A stretch of 18,278 nucleotides of DNA from UBA2256 sp964453055 (GCA_964453055.1 CAYVOD010000035.1:1-18278), one strand, 5' to 3'; positions 6,714 to 14,258 are shown, counted from the stretch's first letter. A program made the numbers and translations. The notes: generated by a model not told the origin, from the letters alone.

Positions 6714-6772
6714 TTATTATATTAAAATTCCGCTTCAGCGACGGGCTACCCTGGCTTGCGAGGGGGATCGCC

Positions 6773-8017
6773 TCAGGCCATATTTTGGATGACCGCCTCG
6801 CCGAATCTCGAACAGGAAACGAGGGTGGAGCCTTCCATCTGGCGCGCGAGATCGTATGTTACCAATCCTCGAGAAATAGCCCCTGTCATTCCCTTGGAAA
6901 TCAGGTCGGCGGCCTCCATCCACCCGAGATGTTCGAGCATGAGAGCTGCGCTAAGGATGAGAGAACCGGGGTTCACCTTGTCTTGGCCGGCATACTTGGG
7001 CGCGGTGCCGTGAGTCGCTTCGAATATGGCGGCCTTGTCGCCGATATTGGCTCCCGGGGCCATTCCGAGGCCGCCGACCTGCGCGGCGCAGGCATCGGAA
7101 AGGTAGTCGCCGTTCAAGTTGGTAGTAGCGATGACGGAGTACTCGTCGGGCCGCAGCAGAAGCTGCTGGAACATTGAATCGGTGATGACGTCCTTGATGA
7201 CGATTTTGCCAGGCACCGGATCCCAGCCCGCGACGGTGCTCTCGCCGAATTCCTCCCTGGCGAGCTCGTAGCCCCAGTCCTTGAAACCGCCTTCGGTGAA
7301 TTTCTGGATGTTTCCTTTGTGCACTAGCGTCACGGAAGGCAAATTACGGGCAATCGCATATTTTATGGCTCTCCGTATCAGACGTTTTGAGCCGGCGATG
7401 CTCACGGGCTTGATCCCTATGGCAGTTCCTTCCAGATCAGCTATGTGCTTGCCTTCGTGAGGCAAGGCATTGACGAGGTCGATGACGGCGCGCGCCTCGG
7501 GAGTCCCGGCCCTCCATTCTATTCCTGCGTAAAGATCTTCCGTGTTCTCGCGGAAAATGACGACATCGAGGCGTTCAGGATGCTTCATCGGGGAGGGTAC
7601 GCCAGGAAAATAATGGACGGGGCGGACGCATGTGTATAAATCCAGCTTCATGCGGAGAGCGACGTTGATCGAGCGCATGCCTCCGCTGATCGGCGTGGAA
7701 AGGGGTCCCTTTATCGCGACCTTGTACTCGCGAATGGCTGCCAGCGTGTCCTCGGGAAGCCATTCGTCCGGTCCGTACATCTTCACGGCCTTTTCGCCCG
7801 CGTAGACTTCGAGCCATCGGATGCGCCGCGTGCCCCCGTAAGCTCTCGCCACCGCCGCATCTACGACCTTGCGCATAACCGGCGTTATGTCCGCGCCCAC
7901 TCCATCACCTTCGATAAAGGGGATAATAGGGTCGTCGGGCACGGCAAGCGAGCCGTCCCGGTCAATGCGTACCGCGCGACCTTCGGCCGGCGGAATGATT
8001 TTTTCGTACGCTGCCAT
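6773..8017 (-). CDS. icd: Isocitrate dehydrogenase, NADP-dependent
   Basis: This 414-residue enzyme closely follows the Escherichia coli Icd type and converts isocitrate to 2-oxoglutarate and CO2 in the cytoplasm. Readable residues are the substrate loop GGMRSINVALR with Ser116 (the position phosphorylated in E. coli), Arg122 and Arg132, Tyr163 in 'FRENTEDLYAGIEW', Lys234, and the metal ligands Asp280, Asp304 and Asp308. The cofactor loop HGTAPKYAGQDKV has Lys341, Tyr342 and Val348, with Arg392 further on, which are the NADP determinants. The length is normal and nothing is broken. An AGGAGG site lies 6 nt before the ATG. The gene follows the citG remnant by 22 bp on the same strand and was probably cotranscribed with it. 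No Icd kinase/phosphatase is in the window. Confidence 0.95.
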   Translation of the reverse strand: MAAYEKIIPPAEGRAVRIDRDGSLAVPDDPIIPFIEGDGVGADITPVMRKVVDAAVARAYGGTRRIRWLEVYAGEKAVKMYGPDEWLPEDTLAAIREYKVAIKGPLSTPISGGMRSINVALRMKLDLYTCVRPVHYFPGVPSPMKHPERLDVVIFRENTEDLYAGIEWRAGTPEARAVIDLVNALPHEGKHIADLEGTAIGIKPVSIAGSKRLIRRAIKYAIARNLPSVTLVHKGNIQKFTEGGFKDWGYELAREEFGESTVAGWDPVPGKIVIKDVITDSMFQQLLLRPDEYSVIATTNLNGDYLSDACAAQVGGLGMAPGANIGDKAAIFEATHGTAPKYAGQDKVNPGSLILSAALMLEHLGWMEAADLISKGMTGAISRGLVTYDLARQMEGSTLVSCSRFGEAVIQNMA

Positions 8018-8039
8018 GATTAGCCTCCTTGTTATTTTT

Positions 8040-8495
8040 TCAGCTATTCCTACCTTTATAAACGAACGCTATTTTGCGTTCCGAGCCGCTTCGCGGGGCG
8101 GACATCGCGAGCAATTCGAGGAACACGGCGAGGGCCAGGAGATCGGCGCAGCCGCCGGGGCTGATGTTTTTTTCGATGAACAGGCTGTCCAAGGCTTTTA
8201 TCGCGTTTCGTCCTTCCGGGCTCGCCATGCCTCCGAGGGCCAAGGCGTCCCCGGCGGCTGCGCGCATGAAAGCCAATCCTTCGCGGCCGGTCCGCCCGAG
8301 CACGTTCGTGTCCTCTACGACGGTGTAAAGCAAAAGCAGCGCGTCGATCATGGCATCGTTCATGGAGAGGCCGGCCGCTAGACCGGCTCGCAATCGCGGA
8401 AGGGCATGGCGAAGGACAGAAGGATAGCCGTCTTCCGCCTCGCCGCGTATGCCGCGAAGGCCTTCGCTCGCGTAAAGCTTCTCGCCTTTGGTCGG
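8040..8495 (-). pseudogene. citG: 3' half of citG (triphosphoribosyl-dephospho-CoA synthase), 5' half lost
   Basis: The minus-strand frame carries the C-terminal half of CitG, the enzyme that makes the prosthetic-group precursor of citrate lyase. Similarity is readable from TKGEKLYASEGLRGIRGEAE (about 8492 downward) through 'MNDAMIDALLLLYTVVEDTNVLGR' to ISPGGCADLLALAVFLELL near the end; the last of these is the family's C-terminal signature. That leaves about 151 residues of a protein normally near 290, so the N-terminal half is missing. The frame stays open upstream of about 8495 but turns into the antisense of citE. There are no stops or frameshifts in the remnant, so the loss is recent or an assembly artefact. 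The shorter TTG-initiated frame at 8393 would encode a fragment only. Confidence 0.75.
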
Positions 8496-8507
8496 CGCTG
8501 CGGCCGA

Positions 8508-9056
8508 GCCGAGCGAGGCCTGGCCGCGGGTTCCGTGGGCATACAGGCCATGCTGGAGACGGCCCGGGCCATCGTCAACGTCAATTCCATCGCGGCCGCC
8601 TCGCCGCGCCTCGTGGGCCTCACCCTCGGCGGCCAGGATCTGGCGGCGGACCTGGGCATAAAAGCGACCAAGGAAGGGCTAGAGCTGCTCTTCGCCAAGA
8701 GCGCCGTGATCCTGGCCGCGAAAGCCAACGGCCTGGACGCCTTCGACACCGTGTATACCGACGTGGCCGACCTCGACGGCCTGGCCGAGGCGGCCGCGCT
8801 CAGCGTATCCCTCGGCTTCACGGGCAAGGCGGCCATCCATCCGTCCCAGATCCCCGTTATCCACGCCGCATTCGCTCCCGAAAAGAAGGAGTTAACCAAG
8901 GCGGTCAAGATCATCGCCGCCGCGAGGGATGCCCAAAAGCGTGGCCTCGGCGTTATCGCTGTGGACGGCAAGATGATCGACGCGCCCGTGGTTGCCCAGG
9001 CTTCCCGGATCCTTGAATTGGCAAGGCTCGCCGGCATGGAGGTTCCCGAGCTATGA
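8508..9056 (+). pseudogene. citE: 3' part of citE (citrate lyase beta subunit), N-terminal part lost
   Basis: From about 8508 the frame reads AERGLAAGSVGIQAMLETA and continues with VGLTLGGQDLAADLG, 'DTVYTDVADLDGL', GFTGKAAIHPSQIPVI and GVIAVDGKMIDAPVV, an unmistakable CitE C-terminal region. CitE cleaves citryl-ACP to oxaloacetate and acetyl-ACP as part of the CitDEF complex. About 120-130 residues are missing at the front, including the opening beta strand and the 'FDLEDAV' segment that supplies acidic metal-binding residues, so it should be inactive. An ATG at 8406 keeps the frame open, but the first 34 residues it would add are antisense to citG and not CitE-like. The gene overlaps citF by ATGA, so it may still couple citF translation. 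Confidence 0.8.
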
Positions 9057-10618
9057 ACTTCGATTGCGTAAAAAATTCCCTGGGACGCCTGGTGCCCCGC
9101 GAAGTTCCCGGCCTGGGCCTTCTTGCCCCCTTCGCCGGCGCCTATTCCAGGCTAGACGGCTCTTATGTCTGGACCCCCGCGTCCCGAACGCGCAAGGTTC
9201 CCGCCCCCAGCACGAACAAGGTCGCGTCGAGCCTGCGGCAAGCCATCGAGCGCTCCGGCCTTCAGGACGGCATGACCATTTCTTTCCATCACCACCTCCG
9301 CAACGGCGACGCGGTGGTAGGACTCGTTCTCGCCGAATTGGAGAAAATGGGAATCCGCGGCCTGACCCTCGCTCCTTCCTCGCTGGGCGACTCACACGAT
9401 TGCGTCGCCGACGCCATCAAGCAAGGCGTCGTCACCCGCCTCAATACGTCAGGAGTCCGGGGACAGGTGGGCAAGGCTATCACCAACGGCCTGCTCGAAA
9501 CCCCTGCCATAATCCGCAGCCACGGCGGGCGCGCTCGCGCCATAGAGGAGGGCAGCCTCCATATCGACGTGGCCTTCCTCGCAGCCCCGGCATGCGACCG
9601 GCTGGGCAACATGACGGGCTCGGCGGGAAAGACGGCCTGCGGCTCCATGGGCTACGCCATCCACGACGCGAAATACGCGGATCACGTGATCGCCGTGACC
9701 GACAACCTCGTGGCCTATCCTCTCTCGCCGCGCATATCGGTTCCCCAATACCTGGTGGACCAGGTCGTGGCCGTCGACTCCATCGGCGATCCTTCGAAAA
9801 TAGCCACCGGCGCCACCAGGATCACCCGTGATCCGGTGCAGCTCCGGATCGCCGAATTGGCCTTCAAGCTCATCCGGTCCTCGGGCTACATAAAGGAAAA
9901 CTGCTCATTCCAGACCGGCGGCGGCGGCCCCAGCCTGGCCGTGGCTCGCTTCGTCCGGGACTACATGAAGGCGGAAAACATCACCGGCAGCTACTGCATC
10001 GGCGGCATCACCGGCTACATGGCCGACATGCTCAAGGACGGCCTCTTCCGCAGCCTCTTCGACGTGCAGAGCTTCGACGCCGCCGTAACCTCCTCGATCG
10101 CCGACAATCCCTACCACATGGAAGCGGATGTCTCCTGGTACGCCAATCCCTTCAACAAGGGCTGCCTGGTCAACGACCTGGACGTGGTGGTCCTCGCCGC
10201 CCTGGACGTGGATGTCGATTTCAACGTCGACGTGCTCACCGGCCACGACGGGGTGCTCCGCGGCGCCTCGGGCGGTCACTGTGACACCGCGGCCGGCGCC
10301 AAGCTGTCCGTGATCACGATTCCCTCCATGCGCAACGGCGTTCCTTCGATACGGGAAAAGGTCCAGACCGTGGTGACTCCGGGCGAAACCGTCGACGTCA
10401 TCGTCACGGAAAAAGGCATAGCCATTAACCCCCTGCGCGAGGATTTACTTGCCAAGGCGAAAGACGCCGGCCTGCCGGTCAAGGACATCAGGCGGCTCAA
10501 GCAGGAAATCGAAAGGACGACGGGCGTGCCGGACGAAGTCGAGTTCACCGACCAAATCGTTGGGCTGGTGGAATACAGGGACGGGACATTGATAGACTCC
10601 ATCCGGAAAACCAAATAA
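9053..10618 (+). CDS. citF: Citrate lyase alpha subunit (citrate:acetyl-ACP transferase)
   Basis: This 521-residue protein is full-length for CitF, the subunit that exchanges the acetyl group on the lyase acyl carrier for citrate, forming citryl-ACP. Typical segments are GMTISFHHHLRNGDAVV (near residue 75), 'TSGVRGQVGKAITNG', the GSMGYAIHDAKYADHVI stretch, 'QTGGGGPSLAVARFV', and GHDGVLRGASGGHCDTAAGAK, which belong to the CoA-transferase-like fold. The start overlaps the citE stop (ATGA), with GGAGGT at 9038-9043 inside citE. The gene looks intact although its partner citE is truncated and citD is absent, so it is either an orphan of a recently broken operon or the local assembly is wrong. A hairpin terminator follows 6 nt after the stop. 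Confidence 0.93.
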   Translation: MNFDCVKNSLGRLVPREVPGLGLLAPFAGAYSRLDGSYVWTPASRTRKVPAPSTNKVASSLRQAIERSGLQDGMTISFHHHLRNGDAVVGLVLAELEKMGIRGLTLAPSSLGDSHDCVADAIKQGVVTRLNTSGVRGQVGKAITNGLLETPAIIRSHGGRARAIEEGSLHIDVAFLAAPACDRLGNMTGSAGKTACGSMGYAIHDAKYADHVIAVTDNLVAYPLSPRISVPQYLVDQVVAVDSIGDPSKIATGATRITRDPVQLRIAELAFKLIRSSGYIKENCSFQTGGGGPSLAVARFVRDYMKAENITGSYCIGGITGYMADMLKDGLFRSLFDVQSFDAAVTSSIADNPYHMEADVSWYANPFNKGCLVNDLDVVVLAALDVDVDFNVDVLTGHDGVLRGASGGHCDTAAGAKLSVITIPSMRNGVPSIREKVQTVVTPGETVDVIVTEKGIAINPLREDLLAKAKDAGLPVKDIRRLKQEIERTTGVPDEVEFTDQIVGLVEYRDGTLIDSIRKTK

Positions 10619-10620
10619 AA

Positions 10621-10650
10621 ATAGCCCGGCGAAAGCCGGGTTTTACATTT
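10621..10650 (+). terminator. Rho-independent terminator or attenuator after citF
   Basis: CCCGGC-GAAA-GCCGGG is a 6-bp GC stem closed by a GNRA tetraloop, followed by TTTTACATTT. It lies just after the citF stop and 16 nt before the ribosome binding site of the next gene on the same strand, so it would reduce rather than necessarily abolish readthrough into the membrane protein and prpB. Confidence 0.75.
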
Positions 10651-10665
10651 CTGCAGGAGAGTGTC

Positions 10666-11157
10666 ATGAAGGATAAGGGTATCATCATCATAGCCGCGAT
10701 TCTCGCCGGCGCATGGCTCGGCGGCAAGCTTAAGCTTCCTTCAGGCTACCTCATCGGCGGCATGATAGCCGGCCTCGTAGTCAAAGGTATTCTCGGATCC
10801 AACGTGCCGATGGGCAGCGCGCTCTCCATAATCTCCCAAATCCTTGTGGCCTACGTCATTGTCTCCAACTCCAACGTGGAGGTCATAAAGCAGCATCCCG
10901 AAGTCGTGCCGGTGGCGCTGGCCTATATTTTCGTGCTTAGCGCCTTCTGCCTCGGCCTGGCGTTCGTCCTCAACAAGTTCTTCCATTTCGATATAAGAAC
11001 AGCCATCTTCGCCACCGCTCCCGGCGGGTTATCGGGAATGGCGCTCACGATGAGCGACGCGGGGGCGGAGACGCCCATCTCCATGATGTTCCATCTGTTC
11101 AGGATGATACTCGTCATGGTCACCACGCCGATTCTCGCTTCCATTTTCTACAAATGA
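10666..11157 (+). CDS. AbrB/AmoA-family membrane protein, single-domain (half-size) form
   Basis: This 163-residue protein has about five membrane segments (near residues 4-22, 27-45, 52-70, 80-104 and 138-160). It carries the family motif ATAPGGLSGMALTMSDAGAE in the fourth quarter, followed by 'MMFHLFRM'. This is the 'membrane protein AbrB duplication' domain, which usually occurs twice in proteins of about 350 residues; only one copy is present, so it may work as a dimer. Function in the family is unproven; a transporter or efflux role is generally assumed. AGGAG at 10655-10659 lies 6 nt before the ATG. The stop overlaps the prpB start (ATGA), which implies coupled translation, so a di- or tricarboxylate link is a fair inference from context only. 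Confidence 0.8.
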   Translation: MKDKGIIIIAAILAGAWLGGKLKLPSGYLIGGMIAGLVVKGILGSNVPMGSALSIISQILVAYVIVSNSNVEVIKQHPEVVPVALAYIFVLSAFCLGLAFVLNKFFHFDIRTAIFATAPGGLSGMALTMSDAGAETPISMMFHLFRMILVMVTTPILASIFYK

Positions 11158-12119
11158 CCCCCGCAGACAAGCCGGCGGACCCGAACATCCAGGACCATTC
11201 GGGCATTCCAGGCGATTCGGGCAGTTACCCGGCCGCGCCCCTGAGTCCGGGAGGAAGGTTTCGCCGCGCTCTCGAGGAAGAAAAACCCCTGCAAATCATC
11301 GGGACCGTCAACGCCTACGCGGCAATGATGGCCGAAAGGGTCGGGTACAGAGCGATTTATCTTTCCGGAGCCGGCGTAGCGAATTATTCCTTCGGCCTGC
11401 CCGACCTCGGCATGACATCGCTCGAGGACGTCCTCTCCGACGTTCGCCGAATCACCTCGGCGACAGCCCTGCCGCTCTTGGTCGATATCGATACGGGCTG
11501 GGGCGGGGCTTTCAACATCGCCAGGACGGTAAGGCAGATGATCGCCGCCGGGGCGGCGGCCGTCCACATCGAGGACCAGGTGGCCCAGAAGCGCTGCGGG
11601 CACCGCCCCAACAAAGCCATCGTGCCCTCGGGCGAGATGGTCGACCGGGTCAAGGCCGCGGCCGACGCCAAGTCGGATCCCGGTTTCGTACTCATGGCCC
11701 GCACGGACGCCCTGCAGAGCGAGGGCTTATCGGGCGTGATAGACCGCGCCTGCGCCTATGTCGAGGCGGGGGCCGACGCTATTTTCGCGGAAGCCATGAC
11801 CGATTTGGAGATGTACGGAAAGGTGTGCGCGGCCGTGAAGGCCCCCGTGCTCGCCAACTTGACCGAGTTCGGCGCCACGCCTAGCTTTTCCAGGGATCAG
11901 CTGCGCGCACAAGGCGTCGCCATGCTCCTCTATCCTCTCTCGGCCACCCGGGCCATGCAGCGGGCGGCCTTGGAGGTGATGCGGGCGATTCGCCGTGAAG
12001 GGAGCCAGGAGAGCGTTCTCGGCCTCATGCAGACCAGGGCCGAACTCTACGACTTTCTCGGGTACGAGGCTTATGAAGAGGCGCTCGATCGCCTATTCGG
12101 CCAGGGCGAAGCCCGTTAA
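11154..12119 (+). CDS. prpB: 2-Methylisocitrate lyase (PrpB-type, isocitrate lyase / PEP mutase family)
   Basis: This 321-residue protein should cleave 2-methylisocitrate to pyruvate and succinate, the last step of the methylcitrate cycle of propionate use. Key segments are GTVNAYAAMMAERVGY, YLSGAGVANYSFGLPDLG, the metal-binding 'LLVDIDTGWGG', HIEDQVAQKRCGHRPNKAIV with the catalytic KRCGH, 'MARTDAL' and NLTEFGATP. The KRCGHRPNK form and the later 'YPLSATRAMQRAALEV' point to PrpB rather than isocitrate lyase or PEP mutase. The first 30 residues are a Pro/Asp/Ser-rich extension absent from usual PrpB. Start ATG 11154 overlaps the preceding stop; no Shine-Dalgarno is seen, so translational coupling is likely. 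No prpC or prpD lies in the window. Confidence 0.9.
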   Translation: MTPADKPADPNIQDHSGIPGDSGSYPAAPLSPGGRFRRALEEEKPLQIIGTVNAYAAMMAERVGYRAIYLSGAGVANYSFGLPDLGMTSLEDVLSDVRRITSATALPLLVDIDTGWGGAFNIARTVRQMIAAGAAAVHIEDQVAQKRCGHRPNKAIVPSGEMVDRVKAAADAKSDPGFVLMARTDALQSEGLSGVIDRACAYVEAGADAIFAEAMTDLEMYGKVCAAVKAPVLANLTEFGATPSFSRDQLRAQGVAMLLYPLSATRAMQRAALEVMRAIRREGSQESVLGLMQTRAELYDFLGYEAYEEALDRLFGQGEAR

Positions 12120-12127
12120 ATACGGGC

Positions 12128-12169
12128 CGCTCGCCCTGTTCGGCCGAATCGGCGGCGCTTGAGCGAGCG
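12128..12169. other. Inverted-repeat region between convergent prpB and fprA
   Basis: CGCTCG (12128-12133) can pair with CGAGCG (12164-12169), enclosing the perfect palindrome TTCGGCCGAA (12139-12148). There is no U-run on either side. It may be a bidirectional stop or 3'-end stabiliser for the two convergent transcripts. The remainder of the 70-bp gap shows nothing else. Confidence 0.3.
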
Positions 12170-12189
12170 ATCTCGAGTCGCCCAGCGGC

Positions 12190-13377
12190 TCAGGCCTTGG
12201 CTATCTTCTTCCCGAACTCTACCGCCGCGGCGAAGCCGGCATCGTCGGGGTTCCACTGGTTTTTCAAGCCTTCACCCACCAGCTCGAAGCCGCCGGCCTT
12301 GAGGTTTTCCGCCAAAACCTTGTTGCCCTCCCCCGACCAGCCGTAGCAGCCGAAGACGCCCGCCTTCTTGCCCTTGAACTTCAGGCCCTTTATTTCCTCC
12401 AGGATCCCCGCAACCGCGGAGAGAATTCCCTGGCCGATGGTAGGCGAGCCCACAAGAATCGCTCTTGAGCGGAAGACGTCGGTGATGGCGTCGTTCTTGT
12501 CCGACTTGCCCACGTTGTGCAGCCTGACGTCGGTGGAGGGCGAGGCTTCGACTATTCCCTTGGCGATGCCTTCGGCCAGCTTCCTGGTGCCGCCCCACAT
12601 GGAGTCGTAGATGATGGTAATGCGGTCTTCCTTATAATCCTTTGCCCATTCGGCGTACTTGGCGACGATCTGCAGGGGGTCCTTGCGCCAGATCACGCCG
12701 TGGCTGGTGGCGATCATGTCAACGGGCAGGTTCAGGCCGACCACTTCGTTGATCTTGGCCGTGACCAGGGGGCTGAAGGGAGTGAGGATGTTGGCGTAAT
12801 ACTTGATGCATTCGTCGTAGAGTTCGTCCTGGTCCACCAGGTCGTTGAAGAGGAGTTCCGAGGCGTAGTGCTGGCCGAAGGCATCGTTGGAGAAGAGGAT
12901 GGCTTCGCCGGCGAGGTAGGAAAACATGGAGTCGGGCCAGTGGAGCATGCGGGCTTCCACGAAGACGAGTTTCCTGCCGTTGCCCAGATCCAGCGTATCC
13001 CCGGTCTTCACCACCTTGAAGTTCCAGTCCTCGTGGTACTGTCCTTTCAGGGATTTGACCGCGTTGGCCGTACAGTAGACAGGCAGCCCGGGGCGGCGCC
13101 GCAACAGCTCGGGCAAGGCGCCCGAATGATCCACTTCGCCATGGTTCTGCACGACGGCGTCCAGCTTGTCGAGAATTCCCTCGGCCTCAAGGTTGTCCAC
13201 GAATTCCTTGGCGAAAGGGAGCCAGACCGTATCCACGAGGACTGTTTTCTCCTCCTGGATCACGTAGGAGTTGTAGCTCGAACCCTTGTGGGTCGAGTAC
13301 TCTTCGCCATGGAACTTCTTGAGTTCCCAGTCGATCTTGCCCACCCAGTACACATTGCCCTTCAGGTGTTTTTTCAT
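12190..13377 (-). CDS. fprA: Flavodiiron protein (FprA-type A flavoprotein)
   Basis: This 395-residue protein reduces O2 to water and/or NO to N2O and protects anaerobes. The first 250 residues are a metallo-beta-lactamase-like domain with all diiron ligands in place: H79-x-E81-x-D83 (NHGEVDHSG, with H84), H146, D165 and H226. Residues 253-395 are a flavodoxin domain beginning ITIIYDSMWGGTRKLAEG, the FMN phosphate loop. There is no rubredoxin or flavin-reductase extension, so it is a class A enzyme needing a separate electron donor. ATG 13377 is chosen over an upstream in-frame start because GGAGG lies 8 nt before it and the family starts here. It is divergent from the Isf-like flavoprotein gene across 242 bp. 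Confidence 0.95.
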   Translation of the reverse strand: MKKHLKGNVYWVGKIDWELKKFHGEEYSTHKGSSYNSYVIQEEKTVLVDTVWLPFAKEFVDNLEAEGILDKLDAVVQNHGEVDHSGALPELLRRRPGLPVYCTANAVKSLKGQYHEDWNFKVVKTGDTLDLGNGRKLVFVEARMLHWPDSMFSYLAGEAILFSNDAFGQHYASELLFNDLVDQDELYDECIKYYANILTPFSPLVTAKINEVVGLNLPVDMIATSHGVIWRKDPLQIVAKYAEWAKDYKEDRITIIYDSMWGGTRKLAEGIAKGIVEASPSTDVRLHNVGKSDKNDAITDVFRSRAILVGSPTIGQGILSAVAGILEEIKGLKFKGKKAGVFGCYGWSGEGNKVLAENLKAGGFELVGEGLKNQWNPDDAGFAAAVEFGKKIAKA

Positions 13378-13619
13378 GGATTTTCCTCCTTGGCGAAATT
13401 TCTTTCTCCCAGGCTCATTCGGGAGCGGTGAAGATCTACCCATCCGTCCAACTCGATACAGGCGACCGCGGCGGAGGCCAAGAGCACCTCCACGGAGCGG
13501 AACGCGGGCCTCGATCGGCCACGCCCGTCCCGCGGGAGTCTTTCTTCAATAAATATATAGACACAATTCGATATTTGCCATACTTGGACAAAAAATCCTA
13601 GAACGGGTACAATCGCGCT
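13378..13619. promoter_or_regulatory. Divergent regulatory region between fprA and the Isf-like gene
   Basis: This 242-bp gap holds an A/T-rich island at about 13545-13600 in otherwise GC-rich DNA. On the minus strand TATATA lies near 13555 as a possible fprA -10 box, with only a weak -35, implying a leader of about 165 nt. A perfect palindrome TCCCGCGGGA is at 13528-13537. The plus-strand promoter is listed separately. I see no convincing small gene here. Confidence 0.4.
13584..13613 (+). promoter_or_regulatory. Promoter of the Isf-like flavoprotein gene
   Basis: TTGGAC (13584-13589), an 18-bp spacer and TACAAT (13608-13613) form a good sigma-70-type promoter. Its -10 box ends 6 nt before the ATG at 13620 and no Shine-Dalgarno is present, so the message is predicted to be leaderless. 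Confidence 0.6.
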
Positions 13620-14243
13620 ATGAAAGTACTCATGATCAACGGAAGCCCCCACACCCAGGGCTGCACCAGGACCGCCCTCGCCGAGGTAGCAAAAAGCCTG
13701 GAAAACGAAGGTATCGAAACCGAAGTGGTCACTATCGGCACTAAAACCGTACGCGGCTGCGTGGCCTGCGGCAAGTGCTCCGAGCTCAAGCGCTGCGTAT
13801 ACGAGGACGACCCGGTCAACGAGCTCATCGAAAAGGCAAAGACCGCCGACGCTTTCGTCTTCGGCTCTCCCGTGTATTATTCCTCAGCGTCAGGGCAGAT
13901 CACATCCCTCATGGACAGGTTGTTCAGGGCTGGGGGCGCCCATTTCAAGCACAAGCCGGCGGCGGCCGTGGTAAGCTGCAGACGCGGCGGAGCGACCGCG
14001 ACGCTGGACCAGCTCAACAAGTACTTTCTCATCTCCAGCATGCTCGTCGTGGGTTCCCAGTACTGGAACATGGTGCACGGCAACAAGCCCGAGGAAGTGC
14101 TCCGCGACCTGGAAGGCACCCAGACCATGCGTACCCTCGGACTCAACATGGCATGGGTCATGAAGTCCCTCGAGGCCGGCAGGAAGGCGGGACTCGAAAA
14201 GCCCATCCTCGAGGCACAGGTAAAGACGAATTTCATCCAGTAA
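13620..14243 (+). CDS. Iron-sulfur flavoprotein (Isf-like, NADPH-dependent FMN reductase family)
   Basis: This 207-residue flavodoxin-fold protein begins MKVLMINGSPHTQGCTRTAL, the FMN phosphate-binding loop. A compact cysteine cluster follows: C47-x2-C50-x2-C53-x5-C59 (GCVACGKCSELKRCVYEDD). This is the spacing of the 4Fe-4S ligands in the Methanosarcina Isf, so an iron-sulfur cluster is likely. 'VFGSPVYYSSASGQITSLMDR' is the family's second flavin motif. Isf-type proteins pass electrons and may reduce O2 or peroxide. The divergent flavodiiron gene lacks an electron donor, so this protein is a plausible partner (inference). There is no Shine-Dalgarno, and the promoter lies immediately upstream. 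A related reductase with a non-cluster Cys motif is the main alternative. Confidence 0.82.
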   Translation: MKVLMINGSPHTQGCTRTALAEVAKSLENEGIETEVVTIGTKTVRGCVACGKCSELKRCVYEDDPVNELIEKAKTADAFVFGSPVYYSSASGQITSLMDRLFRAGGAHFKHKPAAAVVSCRRGGATATLDQLNKYFLISSMLVVGSQYWNMVHGNKPEEVLRDLEGTQTMRTLGLNMAWVMKSLEAGRKAGLEKPILEAQVKTNFIQ

Positions 14244-14258
14244 TCTAGCCTTAAATCT

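Noticed and set aside
5514..6725. Long plus-strand frame (about 403 codons) running through the end of the BspA-like gene and opposite the thioesterase
   Set aside because: It reads out of frame of the LRR repeats, is Arg/Gly/Pro-rich without domain signatures, and crosses two real genes.
8406..8507. Reading the ATG at 8406 as the true start of a 216-residue CitE-like protein
   Set aside because: The first 34 residues are antisense of the conserved CitG segment and do not resemble CitE; the essential N-terminal part of CitE is absent.
8040..10618. A complete citrate lyase operon
   Set aside because: No citD or citC is found, and citG and citE each lack their 5' part; only citF is intact.
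12517..13431. Long plus-strand frame (about 304 codons) opposite the flavodiiron protein gene
   Set aside because: It is an antisense shadow of fprA, with His/Val-rich composition and no recognisable motif.
13374..13652. Possible 92-codon minus-strand gene in the divergent fprA region
   Set aside because: It has no ribosome binding site, overlaps the opposite promoter and start of the Isf-like gene, and shows no family resemblance; more likely the fprA leader.
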